A DNA stretch of 64,000 nucleotides from Ascaphus truei (lineage: Eukaryota; Chordata; Amphibia; Anura; Ascaphidae): positions 205,186 to 269,185 of the forward strand of contig WSYH01000212.1 of assembly GCA_036426205.1 (NCBI GenBank), read 5' to 3'. The notes under the pieces were generated by a model, which had not been told where the DNA came from, ran no database searches, and saw only the letters and a list, made by a program, of their open reading frames with translations. The translations under genes and the position numbers were made by a program. Shown in pieces: positions 32,262 through 43,854 of this stretch (position 1 is its first letter; every line of letters begins with the position of its first letter).

Positions 32262-32768
32262 TGTGACAGGGTAAATAAAAGCCACCAGCTATATGCCTGG
32301 CAAACATATGTTTAGTCGGCAGTGCAGCAGTGATGAGGTTAACTTCAGCTGGGAAGCTCATGGCAATTAGTTGAATCCCAGATGCCTAATCAAGGTGTGT
32401 TAAAAACCCCAGGATGTGCACACATGCAGCCTAGATGGTCAGGAGACAGGAGTGAAATACTGAAGTAGATTACTGCTACAGTATACGGTCTGTCTTTTTG
32501 TATGCTGTCTGAAGCAGGGAAATACCCTGAAACTCTGGAGAGAGAACAGCTTGATTTAAGGTCTGTTTTGCAAAGTACATGTTTTATGAACTGTTGTGTT
32601 TGCCATGCTGAAGAGAAGTTATTTTGTTTGCCATGCTGAAGACAAGGAATTTTGTTTTGTCTGCTGAAGAGAAGCTATTTTTGTTTTGTGTGCTGTATGT
32701 TTTTTAAGGCTAAATAAATAAGCCTTGTCAAGAGACCCCGCATGTGTAGTTGCATGTACTCTGCAACA
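32262..32768 (+). repeat. Gypsy (Gmr1-like) 5' LTR
   Basis: 507 bp starting TGTGACAGGG and ending TCTGCAACA; matches 37254-37761 with a few percent difference. AGCGC at 32257-32261 and at 37762-37766 is the 5-bp target duplication. AATAAATAAG near 32712 is a poly(A)-like signal. The insertion target is the Harbinger left subterminal region. Confidence 0.9.
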
Positions 32769-32770
32769 TA

Positions 32771-32788
32771 TGGTGTCAGAAGTGCCGG
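32771..32788 (+). promoter_or_regulatory. Gypsy primer-binding site
   Basis: TGGTGTCAGAAGTGCCGG follows the LTR after two bases. TGGTGTCAG is the same tRNA-Leu-like complement as in the retrovirus at 7707. Confidence 0.65.
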
Positions 32789-32906
32789 AATTTTGAATGG
32801 CTCCTGCAGTAAAAGGGCCACACACACAAGAATGAGAAAAATGAAAGATTTTTTTTAAGAGTTCTGTGAGCAGGCCTGACTACAATCAGAGAGAGATGAA
32901 AGACTA

Positions 32907-33751
32907 TTGCAGCAGCAAACTCAGCTCCTAATCGAGCAGCAGGAAGCACAGGATGAGCGGATGGCCAGGTTGCTGACTCAATCCCAGGGGTCTGCCAGTC
33001 CAGAACTTGCAAACAAACCCCCGGTCCTCCTGAGGAAAATGGCTCCGAACGAGGATCCAGAGGTTTTTCTACTGACGTTTGAAAGAGTTGCCGAAGCCCA
33101 GGGCTGGTCTGCAGATCACTGGGCAACTGCTTTGGCTCCGCTCCTCATAGGAGAAGCCCAGGCCTCATATCAGGGCCTCCCTGCAGATCAGGCAATGGAC
33201 TACCAACAAGTGAAAGCCACCATACTTGATCGCTTAGGTCTGACCCCAGAGACCTACTGGCAGCAGTTCCGGAACCTGAAGTACACCACTAAGATCCAGG
33301 TCCTTGCTCAGCGGTTATTGGACTTGTGTACACACTGGATACAACCCAAGGAGTGCACTAAAGAGGCAATTCTTGAGCAGGTGGTTTTGGAACAATTAAT
33401 ACAAATAATACCCCCTTCCGCACGCTCGTGGGAAAACGCCACGCTGCTGAAACCCTAGTTTTGGCGGTCCGACTCATGGAGAACTTCCTTGGGGCTGAGG
33501 AGCAGGTGAGTGTCCTGACCCGATGGATCCGACTCCACCAGCACTTGCGGACACCCAAAGAGGGAGGTCGAATCAATGGGGAACCTATGACCCGTTCATA
33601 CACAACCACCAAGTCCAACGGAAGGAGCAGTCGTTCCAGCAAGGTCGGAGTCAAAATGCTGGTACCCGCTGAGACCCTCATCCCCTTCATGATGTCGGCT
33701 GGTCGCCAAATGAGAGGAACTTCCGGGGACGTCGCCCACAGGACCCACTAG
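32907..33751 (+). pseudogene. Gypsy Gag with SCAN-like capsid region
   Basis: The frame 32907-33458 has a Gln-rich start, then PEVFLLTFERVAEAQGW, WATALAPLLIGEAQASYQGL and a helix-rich part up to IIPPSARSW; a one-base shift near 33430 leads into KRHAAETLVLAVRLMENF. This pattern (AxxLxxLLxGxAQxAYxxL, then W...HRPxTLxEAVxLMENF) is that of the SCAN domain, which is known to derive from the Gag capsid of Gmr1-like Gypsy elements. A likely original start is the ATG at 32798, now frameshifted near 32835. A degenerate zinc knuckle (CREQGHRHVDC) lies near 33830. Confidence 0.75.
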
Positions 33752-33769
33752 ATGCCTGGCCTCCAGTAT

Positions 33770-34220
33770 CCGGTCCAGCGGAGCACTATCCGCGGCATCC
33801 TCCTGCGAGGGAACCCTCTCCTTTTTCCACCTGCAGAGAACAAGGCCATCGTCACGTGGACTGTCCACAGATGGATTGTTCCTTCAGCAGGACCGTCGCC
33901 ACGGCCTTCACTGGAGAAAGTTACAAGCCCTGGCTACTTCCAGCCCAGGTTGGAGAAAAAAACGTCCAGGCCCTTGCAGATTGGGGCTCTGGGAAAACTT
34001 TGGTCTTCCAGGAACTGTAACCGCCTTGCGTGAGTTCTTTTGACTCCCCATGGAGTATAGAATGTTTACACGGCAATATAAAGCGGTAGCCAAAATCCGG
34101 CTATATGTAAAAGGCCAGGAGGCCTACCTCGAAGTAGGAGTTGCTCCTTGGCTCCCTGCCCCCATTGTGCTCGGCCAGGATTGGCCTTTCTTTTCGAACC
34201 TAATGGCTCCAGTCTCTCAT
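33770..34220 (+). pseudogene. Gypsy zinc knuckle and protease, degraded
   Basis: After the knuckle near 33830 comes QALADWGSGKTLVFQE near 33975, where DWGS stands at the place of the protease active site D-S/T-G, and, in the frame from 34050, VKGQEAYLEVGVAPWLPA and ILGQDW, typical of the C-terminal half of retropepsins. The two halves are in different frames. The Trp in the active-site triplet and the frameshift argue against activity. Confidence 0.5.
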
Positions 34221-34439
34221 GAGGAGCCTTATTCTATGGCTCAGGAGAACCCTGGAAAACTGTTCCCCTTCTCGGCAGACCTTTTTCCCAGTAGACACAG
34301 GCTTCAAAAGACTCGGAAGCAAAGACGCTCTGACAAACCGGACTGGTTGCAGAAATCTGGGTCTCAAGGTGACCATTCTAATAGCCAGAAGTCACAAGTG
34401 ATGACTGGGGTTGGCCAGAGGGAGGGGGATATGGGCCCT

Positions 34440-35879
34440 GGAGATTTACCAGACATATACCTCCCTGATTTTCACCAGAGGCAAAGGGAAGACCCAGTCC
34501 TTGCTAGACAGTATGACAAGGGGGTAAAAATTGATGAGCAAATTTTGAATGCACAGGGGGTGATAGTATTCCCCCATTTTGAGTTATCAAATGTTATCCT
34601 GTATAGGGTGAATAGGCAGACACAAACAGGGGAGGTCACCAGACAGATATTGGTTCCCAAGGCGTTTTTTAAATCTGTGTTCACTCTAGCCCATACTGTA
34701 CCTTGGGGTGGTCACCTGGGCAGGGATAAAACATTGGACCGTATTTCGTCCCGATTCTATTGGTCAGGGATGCATAGTGATATTGCTAAGTTATGTGCGG
34801 CATGTCCGGAGTGCCAGTTAACTAGTCCAAAGGGACAAAAACCAGCCCCTTTGGTTCCACTACCCTTGGTGTCAGTTCCCTTTGACAGGATTGGTGTAGA
34901 CTTGGTAGGACCTCTAGAACCTTCTGCGAAAGGACACAGGTTTATTTTTGTAATAGTTGATTATTACAAGATATAACAAGATATCCTGAGGCGTTCCCCC
35001 TGAGAACAGCAATGGCGATGCAAGTAGCCAACAAGTTGTTGGAGCTGTTCTCACGGGTTGGACTTCCCCAGGTTATGTTGACAGACCAAGGTACAAATTT
35101 TATGGCTAAACTGATGCAGGATGTCTTAAAATTACTAGAGGTCAAGTCTGTTCGGACATCGGTCTACCATCCACAGTCTGACGGATTGGTGGAAAGATTT
35201 AACCGAACTCTAAAAGGGATGCTGAGGAAATTTGTAGATTCAGAGAAGAGAGCCTGGGATGAACTTCTCCCTTTTCTGCTGTTTGCAGAGCGGGAAGTTC
35301 TCCAGTCCTCCATGGGATTCTCTCCATTTGAACTGCTGTATGGCCGCCAACCCCAGGGTAACCTAGACCTCCTAAAGGAGTCCTAGGAGGAACAGCGGTC
35401 CCCTTCTAAGAATACCCTGCAATATGTACTAGACCTTAGGAAGCGCCTAGATGTGGTTGGCCATTTTGCTAGGGAAAATCTTAGATCAGTCCAGGACAGT
35501 CAGGAGCGACATTACAATCAGAATGCTCGCATGAGTGTTTCACTCGGGAGACCAGGTGATGTTATTATTACCCAGTTGCGAGAGTTAACTCCTGGCCAAA
35601 TGGCAGGGCCCATTCGAAGTACTCTACCGCACGGGTGATGTGGATTACGAGATCGCTCAACCAGGGTCCAGGAAGGGTAAACAAATTTACCATGTGAACT
35701 TGCTGAAACCCTGGAAGATGCAGCAGGCTCTATTCATCCACCCGGTGGAGGAGGAAACGGACTTGGGTCCTCAGCCCCCACGGGAGAACATCGTGGGTGA
35801 CGATAAAATCCCAATGGGTAAACAGGTTTCCTCTGAACAAAAAGGGGACTTGTTAGCAATAATTACACAATTCCATTAA
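34440..35879 (+). pseudogene. Gypsy integrase, located upstream of reverse transcriptase
   Basis: The zinc-binding part carries H(x)nGGHLGRDKT and CAACPECQ near 34690-34820. The catalytic core has D in GVDLVGPL (about 34895), D in LTDQGTNF (about 35085) and E in VERFNRTLKG (about 35195), followed by GFSPFELLYGR. A C-terminal part with YEIAQPGSRKGKQIYHVNLLKP ends near 35879. Frames change near 34970, 35386 and 35635. Integrase before RT is the order of Gmr1-like elements and the reverse of ordinary Ty3/Gypsy. Confidence 0.8.
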
Positions 35880-36780
35880 GTTTTTTCTGATTTACCAGGG
35901 CAAACTAACTTAATTTCACATGCGATCGAGACAGCACCTGGGGTAAAAGTACGTTCTCGTCCTTATAGGTTGCCTGAAAGTAATAGGGCACTGGTAGAGA
36001 AGAAGGTACAAGAAATGTTACACAGGAGTGATTGAGGAATCATGCAGTGTGTGGTGTAGTTTACTAGTTATGGTCCCTAAACCCGATGGGAAGGTACGAT
36101 TTTGTGTGGACCTCCGAAAGGTCAATGCGGTATCCAAGTTTGACGCATATTCGATGCCAAGGGTGGACGAATTAATTGACGCCCTTGGTAACGCGGAATA
36201 TATATCCACGCTGGACTTAACAAAAGGATACTGGCAAATACCCTTAGAGGAAAAGTCCAAGTGCAAAACAGCATTTACCACTCCCATGGGTTTATACCAG
36301 TTTGTGACAATGCCATTTGGACTGCATGGAGCCCAAGCTACAATTCAGAGTCTCATTGATAAGGGGCTGAGACCCCATAGGACGTATGCCGCAGCCTACC
36401 TAGATGACATTGTCATTTATAGTAAACACTGGCGAGCCCATCTAAATAGGCTGAAAGCGGACCTCAAATCTCTAAGAGAGGCAGGGCTCACAGCCAACCC
36501 TAATAAATGTGCCTTGGGTAAGGCAGAAACCAAATACTTAGGGTATGCAGTGGGAGGTGGAAAAGTAAGGCCACTAGCCAACACGGTAGTTGCCCTGAAA
36601 GAAGTTCCGACCCCCCAAACAAAAACGCAGGTACGCTCTCTGCTGGGTTTAGCAGGATACTACCAGCGGTTCATCCCCAACTACTCGGAAGTGGCAGCCC
36701 CATTAACGGACCTCACAAAAAAGTGTGCCCCTACACAAGTGGTATGGTCAGGGAGTGTCAGAGAGCCTTTGAGGACATAA
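35880..36780 (+). pseudogene. Gypsy reverse transcriptase
   Basis: RT motifs in order: LVMVPKPDGKVRFCVDLRKVN, STLDLTKGYWQIPL, FTTPMGLYQFVTMPFGL, the catalytic YLDD at 36397-36408, LGYAVGGGKVRP and the connection LLGLAGYYQRFIPNY. The first motif of the palm and YLDD are intact, but the frame breaks near 36025 upstream and near 36740 downstream. A partial inverted copy lies at 55700-56743. Confidence 0.85.
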
Positions 36781-37245
36781 AAAGGTGTCTATCAGAGGGT
36801 CCCGTCCTTAGAAGCCGAGACTTCAACAGGCCTTTTGTAGTGCAAACGGATGCATCAGCGATAGGGCTAGGGGCAGTGTTGTCACAACAGTTTGAGGAAG
36901 TTGAACACCCTATCCTTTTCCTGAGTAGGAAATTGTTCCCAAGGGAAAAAAATTACTCAGTGATTGAGAAGGAGTGCCTCGCAGTAAAGTGGGCAATCGA
37001 GGCTTTAAGGCATTACCTGGCAGGAGTCCATTTTACTCTGGCGACAGACCATGTGCCACTGAAGTGGTTAAATAGTATGAAAGATTCCAATGCTAGGTTA
37101 ACAAGGTGGTATATGGCCCTCCAACCCTTCTCATTTGAGATTCAGCACAGGCCGGGAAAAGAGAACGCAAATGCTGATTTATTTTCTAGAGAAGGTGTGG
37201 ATGGTCGGGCTTCCGCCGTGCATAGCCCCAGCCACACACTAACAG
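36723..37245 (+). pseudogene. Gypsy RNase H
   Basis: The frame continues the polyprotein after a shift near 36740: FVVQTDASAIGLGAVLSQ (first Asp), SVIEKECLAVKWAIEALRHYL (Glu), TLATDHVPLKWL (Asp) and FEIQHRPGKENANADLFSR. These are the standard Gypsy RNase H catalytic blocks. The frame ends near the purine tract ACAGGGGAGGAA just before the 3' LTR. Confidence 0.85.
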
Positions 37246-37253
37246 GGGAGGAA

Positions 37254-37761
37254 TGTGACAGGGTAAATAAAAGCCACCAGCTATATGCCTGGCAGACATA
37301 TGTTTAGTCTGAAGTGCAGCAGTGATGAGGTTAACTTCAGCTGGGAAGCTCATGGCAATTAGTTGAATACCAGCTGCCTAATCAAGGTGTGTTAAAAACC
37401 CCAGGATGTGCACACATGCAGCCTAGCTGGTCGGGAGACAGGAGTGAAATACTGAAGTAGATTACTTCTACAGTATAAGGTCTGTCTTTTTGTATGCTGT
37501 CTGAAGCAGGGAAATAACCCTAAACTCTGGAGAGAGAACAGCTTGTATTAAGGTCTGTTTTGCAAAGTACATGTTTTATGAACTGTTATGTTTGCCATGC
37601 TGACGAGAAGCTATTTTGTTTGCCATGCTGAAAACAAGGAATTTTGTTTTGTCTGCTGAAGAGAAGCTATTTTTGTTTTGTGTGCTATATGTTTTTTTAA
37701 GGCTAAATAAATAAGCCTTGTCAAGAGACCCCGCGTGAGTAGTTGCATATGCTCTGCAACA
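37254..37761 (+). repeat. Gypsy (Gmr1-like) 3' LTR
   Basis: 508 bp from TGTGACAGGG to TCTGCAACA, followed by the AGCGC target duplication. About 15-20 differences from the 5' LTR, so the insertion is not very recent. An inverted noisy copy lies at 54945-55445. Confidence 0.9.
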
Positions 37762-37766
37762 AGCGC

Positions 37767-39450
37767 TAACAGGCAATTTCCGTTCTTAAACTGCCTTTTT
37801 CCCAACAAACCCGTACGATCAGCTAAATAAGCTGATTTCTGCCTGTGGACGGACGTTCACAGAGGTACACAATTAGGAGGCTTTATAATGTGAAATTATA
37901 ATAGGCTTTATTGTGCCTGTTCCTTTTCATCAGGAAAATTATCCAAACACATGGGGGGGAACAAAGCTTCCATTCACTTGGGAGTATTTCTAGTGAACAC
38001 TATGCAATAATTCACATCTCCCTTAGTCAAGCAGTTCTCGCAGCCACAAAACATATAACATGAAATTAGCAGATATAAGCAGTCTCTTAAGAATAAAAGT
38101 CTTATCTGTTTCTTGGAGGGAAAATCTCACTTCCTGGTTCAGCTTCAGGTGTAGTAGTTTTCCCTGTGTCTTGAATTCAGCTCTGCTGTGCATAGCTCAA
38201 GACCGGTCAGCTCCAGAGATCTGGGTTTCTTTTGGTCAGTCTCTCCTGGGACTCAAGAACCTCTGCTCTGTCTCTCAAAAGGTCAGCTCTCAGTCAGAGC
38301 TAGGGAGGAGTTACTTCCTGTCTGAACAGACAGGTTTTTGTAAGCAATCTAATCAGGCAGGTGGTGTTTAGTAATTAACTACCACACTGCTAGATTAAAG
38401 GCACATTACTGAACAGGGATAAGTCCCCTGTTACACTGCCCTTCTGCGGGATTCACTAAGCTACGCTAAGAGACCGTTCTTTAAAAACCCGCCGAACAAA
38501 ACCCGCCAGCTCGAGGCAGGCGGAAAAGAATCTGGACTTAGAAAAAAGTCTTTGTTTACATTTTTGCAGCCACACCATCCATACAACAGGCCAGCGTGTC
38601 CCCGGATGACCCCTCAGGGGTCCCTGAAGGAGGCCGGGGGTCCCACGGGTCCCTTGGGTGTCCGTGGGAGGCGACGGGTGTCCGCGGGTGTCACCGGGCA
38701 TGCGGTACCAATTCTTTGGCACCCCCACCCAAAAATATACATTTAAATTAATACAAGCCCTTAACACATACACTAAAGTATTGTTGCAAATTAATATGAT
38801 CCACATATGGATAATACTGTTTTTGACTATTTGACATACATTAAGCTGTTTTTAAAAAGTACATACATTTAGCACTCAGAGGGGTACAAGTGTTGTCTTC
38901 GCGCCTTTCTGGGTGTCCACGGGTCTTGTTGAGAATATCTCTGTGTCCCCCTCAAGCGATTATCATTAATTGAAGTAAAGGAGAACACATTATTGTTTTG
39001 CAAATAATAACAATGTAATGACATCTATCTTCCTAACTTGATGTGTACCAGCACACGTAAGCAGGGGGGTAATTTATAGGGCAATACTCCATGGATCCAA
39101 AAACAACCATCCTGTCAATAATCCAACCTTCGGCCACACCTTTAAATAAACAAACTAGTACCTCTTGTGATGTAACACCTTCATGAGTCAACATGTTACA
39201 TATAAATGTCATGATTGTGTCATTATTTGAGAGCAATTATTCATATTGTGTCGCAGCATCCCTTTGCCTGTGGATTTATGAATGGTGTATATTTGATGAT
39301 TGCATCACATTTTATTATGTGTTTAACACATCTGAATTAAAATATAATGAATGTTTGAATGACTACAATTTATGACTACAACACATCATTTACAATCATG
39401 TTGATTAGTAGCCTGTCTATTTAAAAGATACCAGGAGGCACTTACCTTCC
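37767..39450. other. Harbinger left non-coding region, possible solo LTR
   Basis: No gene. 37888-38434 begins TGTGAAATTA and ends CCTGTTACA and could be a solo LTR, but I found no matching target duplication. GATTCACTAAGC near 38450 repeats a motif of the Harbinger subterminal region. 38600-38700 is GC-rich with GGGTGTCC repeats. The region is present inverted at 53330-54900. Confidence 0.4.
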
Positions 39451-39458
39451 AGTGTGCT

Positions 39459-40935
39459 ATGGATGTGGAACCAGATTACGTTTTGTGTTGTATTTTGCAA
39501 GGAGGAGGAGGGAGATTATATTGCAGTGGAGAGAGAGGAGAGAGAGAGGAGAGAGAAGAGAGAGAGGAGAGAGAGGGATATCCGTATTGTGAGGCACATA
39601 GCCCCCTGCAATTTTAGGGAAAGATGCTCCCTAGAGGGCTTGAGTAAGGCTGACATTATCAGCCGCTACCGATTGAGCTCAGCGGCTATCTTGGAACTCT
39701 ATGAAGTGTTAAGGGAAGATTTGGAGCCAACAACAGACAGGAGTCATGCAGTGCCTGGGCTTGTTAAAATGCTGAGCACCTTACATTTCCTTGCTTCTGG
39801 CTCATTTCAGATGACAGTAGGCATTGTAGACGGGGACACGCAGACAACATTCTCCCGGGCCTTTAGTCAGTTTTTATGTTCACTGACCCGATGGGCAAGT
39901 GATTATATACATTTCCCTAGTGAGCAGATAGAGTGGCAGGCACTGAAGACGGCATTTTATAATGTAGCTGGGCTACCCAATGTGATGGGTGCTATAGATT
40001 GCACAAATGTTGTGTTGACTCCACTACGTGAAGAGGAGAGGGATTTCAGGAACTGGAATCATTACCACTCACTCAATGTGCAGGTCGTATGTGACGCGCA
40101 CATGAAAATTATGAGTGTTGTTGCCAAATTCCCAGGTGCCTGCAACGATTCCCATATTCTGCAGAGATCATTAGTCTTCCATAAATTTGAATCAGGGGAA
40201 TTCGAGGACGGTTGGCTATTGGGTAAGTCAATGTTACAGAAACTGTACTTAGATTTACATTTAATGTAGAGTTTAATGTTTCATAATGTGTAGCAAATAT
40301 TTTATGTAACCACTGATACTGCACATTTTTGATGTTGTATGTCATTGACTGCATATCTAATCCATGTAATGCAGTGTAACATTATATAATGTTGAGTGGA
40401 TAGTTAGGGCATGTGTTGTGTATTATACACTCAGTGTGATATACTAGGACATGGCAATAGTCCAATTATGGAATATTGTAACATATTATATAAACATTCA
40501 TGTGATGTGACTGTCTTATAGGCGATTCAGGATATGGAAGCCGGCCTTGGCTTCTGACACCACTGGGTAATACTCAAAGTCCTGCGGAGGAAAGATATAA
40601 TGCCGCCCACATAGCCACCTGCTCAGTGATTGAGAGGACATTTGGAGTTTTGAAAAGTCGCTTTCGCTCTCTTGATAGATCTGGTGGTGCGCTCCAGTAT
40701 TCGCCAGCGAAGGTTGGTGACATTGTGATTTGTTGTTACATTCTGCACAACATTCGCAGTAAGGCACAATATTCAACGCGACATTCCTGATGATTTAGAG
40801 AAGGATCCTCCCGTGCCTCCTGCAGGGCTTAGGGAGCATACAGCCAGTGGTGTGGAGACCCGCAGGATGTTAATTGCAAATTTTTTCACCTGGAAGTTTT
40901 TAATTTACATACAAGAGAATGATGTTGTGATGTGA
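39459..40935 (+). pseudogene. PIF/Harbinger transposase (HARBI1-like, DDE_Tnp_4)
   Basis: Cuts and pastes the Harbinger element together with its Myb-like partner. The best start is the ATG at 39459 (MDVEPDYVLCCILQGG); the GA-rich tract then encodes an Arg/Glu run. A one-base excess near 39613 shifts into the long frame. Motifs: LSKADIISRYRLSSAAILEL; first Asp in MGAIDCTNV (about 39997); NWNHYHSLNVQVVCDA; second Asp in PGACNDSHILQRS (about 40147); intron 40224-40521 with GTAAGT and TTATAG; exon 2 LGDSGYGSRPWLLTPL and Glu in VIERTFGVLKSRFR (about 40632), then CYILHNI. Another shift near 40768 leads into a normal C-terminus ending at 40935. Order and spacing are those of HARBI1. Inactive as written. 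Confidence 0.8.
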
Positions 40936-42600
40936 GTCACATTACATTGTGTTTATCTAATCCTAGGATCCTGCACTCTCATATGAAGTGCCAATTTTGT
41001 AGGGAAGGATCAGAAGTTCGTATGACACCGGGATGTCAATGTTTAACACATTTGTCCTTGTATAAATCATATTTCCACACACCTGTACAATGTGTGCACC
41101 CTTGAATGCATAATGTTGTGCATTAAGCAAATCTTTTGTGCTGTATTTTAGGAATATGCCTCTAGTGTTATATTAAAACGTCACAAGTACTCTACATTAT
41201 TATATATCATTTTTGAAATAAACATGATACCTAATTAAAAGAAATACAAACATTTAATAATTGTGTACAAAAATAATGTTACAATCGTTATTGTTCACAT
41301 TCCTTACTTAAGTGGAAATAATACTATTATGTAAGTATTACTACATACATAATTTGACTATCTGCAGGAATAGGAGCAGATGACATGGGGATATCGTCTA
41401 TCAGTAACTTGTCATGTATCCCTAGCATAAGTGATATTGTATGTTTGAAAATACACATTTCTATATTCAGATAATGTCAATGATTTATACATTTACTCAT
41501 GTATAAATGTGACCAATACATTCAACTTCCACTATAACTAAATGTGTATTTATTCAGACAACGTAGCAAATCATTAATTTTATTATTTGAGTGATGTAAA
41601 AGTGTACTGAGCATGACCTAACAACAATGGGGCACTAAGAGAACCTAGAAATGCAAAATAATAGTCATGTGTCCAGACATTTGTAAGTTTTAGAAAATAG
41701 GCAAAAATCGATTTTAAAGCAGGTTCTAACATTATAGAATCTAACATTAGCAAGGAGATATAAAAATTAGATGGTTCACTTTACTGTGTAGCATAGCATG
41801 AGTGTCCATGTCATTTATGTGGCATGTGGACACTATGTAAAAGCTGTCAGTTGTTCGGTGTTTAGATACATCCATTCACATGATCTTCTGTGTAGAACGA
41901 ATATGTCAACATCTGTGAAAGAAGTATATATGTATGAATAATTAACGAAATGTACAGGTGAAATATAACATAATATTTCTAGAAAACACACATCTTTAAA
42001 GTAACTGTGTACTACACGTGAAGCTTGGCGTTATAAGAAAACAATAACGCTACATCTCAGAAATAACTACTTAACTTAATGTATATAAACAATTTAAAAT
42101 TGTTCATAAAGACTGAACAACCACGCTAATTATTCAAAATGCTTGTAGTAATCAAGGATTGGTTGGATTACATGCTATCTGTACTAACATGTGATATACA
42201 TAAGGCATTTATGCACATCTTACATATTTTTATCATGTTAACAATTGTCAATGCATTATTTGTGGGTAATGGAGGGGCGTGAACGTTCTGTAATGACATG
42301 TTTGTGCTGCGCTGGAATCACTCGTATTTGCTGCACAATTGCACAGCACATTTAACAATATTGATTCGTATAGTGTTGTGTAGAACTTTCGTTCTGAACT
42401 CTGTTCCGGCATATTGTGATCTTCACACCGCGATCTGTTATATTATCATGCGACGGATAAAAGGTAAAAGGGGCAAGTAAAGATTTAAAATATTTTTTTT
42501 TATTTTGCCCCGCATGGTACGCGCATGCGTCATGAATCCAACGCAGAGGCCTGTCATACGGGAAGAAGTGATTCACACATTGTATAAAGTACTACAGTTA
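40936..42600. other. Non-coding region between transposase and forkhead ORF
   Basis: AT-rich with no gene. AATAAA-type signals near 41218 and 42425. 41745-42215 recurs in the same orientation at 44885-45375, with only two substitutions seen, and inverted at 47740-48178 and 50600-51050. Confidence 0.6.
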
Positions 42601-42612
42601 TAGTTACCTGCA

Positions 42613-43259
42613 TTATATTGCATTCACACTCGGTGCAGTCATGGAAGGGGTGTTTGCGAGGTAGCCGCTGTAGTCAATCAATTCGTTGTTCGGTGTGTTC
42701 ATCTCGGTAGCGTTGTACCTTACTCCATAACAGCTTGGATATTGTGGAATGTACTGAGGCGGACACAGAGTGTATCGTTGTGACATTTCATCTGCTCCAG
42801 CCAAGTCGGTATTATGCATGTTATCGTAATAGGTAGCTCTGTTATGGTTCTGGTATTGTTTGGACAACTCCGCTTCAAAATACTCCACATTCCGCTGAAC
42901 ATTGAAAGCACCGCTGCAGGCACCTATATCCTGGTAGTTGTGCCAGAGTAATCTGTTTCTTCTCACATTTCCATTTGCAGACATACGCATACCGGATGCA
43001 TAAACTGACCAACAGCCACCCTGTTTCCTTGACACGGTGGGTTTCGAATAAAAGAAGCATTTGTTGATAAAGTTATTCGTATCGAATTTCTCCAGACCTT
43101 CGGTTTGGGATGATTTTGAAAATAAGGGCAGTTATCCGTCATATATTCATATATCTGAGAGACAGTAGCATGTTTCTGGATTCGGTTTTGAATAGCAGTA
43201 TATATTAGATTGGCATAAGAGAACGGAGGTTTTTCTAGGGAACACATCTCGAACGGCAT
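42613..43259 (-). pseudogene. Forkhead-domain protein inside the Harbinger element, copy 1
   Basis: Intronless. ATG at 43259, then KPPFSYANLIYTAIQ (helix 1), ATVSQIYEYMTDNCPYF (helix 2), VWRNSIRITLSTNASFIRNP (recognition helix and strand). One base shift near 43030 moves into SRKQGGCWSVYASGMRMSA and NGNVRRNRLL, which matches the wing and basic end of a forkhead domain (GKG-YW-LDP ... NG-FRRR). The C-terminal tail of about 110 residues (YNATEMNTPNNELIDYSGYL) ends at 42613 and has no known domain. Forkhead proteins are DNA-binding transcription factors. Changes from the consensus: the recognition-helix RHNLS reads RITLS, losing the DNA-contacting His. It lies tail-to-tail with the transposase and downstream of the Myb-like gene on the same strand. 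The same frameshift appears in copies 2 and 4. Confidence 0.75.
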
Positions 43260-43854
43260 GTTTTAGCAGGGAATGTAGTCAAGTAACCCAAACGATTCCT
43301 TAAAATTAGCTTATTACAAAGTATCCAAAGTTTCATTATGTGCAGAACACTGTACAAGGTCATTATACAAAGGAAGAAGTGTCCATATCTTATTCTCCCA
43401 CATACAGGTGTTCAGTGTATGTGATAATTTGTGCTTGCATATTCAACATAATTCAGGAGGCAAAATACGAAACACTAATTAGACAGAATATCGTTTGGAA
43501 ATAACATTTGAAAATGTTACACAATCATCTATTTCTCTGTGAATACAAAATATGTATATATTTGTCATGTAAGCTTCAGATACATTCTTCACACATGAGA
43601 AATGCAATGCTGTTTAATTCACATGTATGCACATGAAATATGTTATCATACACACTTGATTATTGAACATTGTTCAGAATGTTTATTGAATATTAATGTT
43701 CATTTGTAAGTAATTTGAGAAAGGGAACAATTAGAAAATTGTGACTACATTAAAGAAAATGACTACATTGAAATATCATAAATGTGCGAATTTGCATAAA
43801 TTAAACATATTCATTACATTGAACTTGAATACTTTTAAACAAGGAAAAGGAATA
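43260..43854. other. Spacer between Myb-like exon 3 and forkhead ORF
   Basis: AT-rich. It should hold the 3' UTR of the Myb-like gene and any promoter of the forkhead ORF. AATAAA-like signals (minus strand) near 43680. No reading frame of note. Confidence 0.5.

Noticed and set aside
37888..38434. Solo LTR
   Set aside because: TG...CA-like ends and length fit, but flanks show no target duplication and no related internal sequence; kept only as a possibility.
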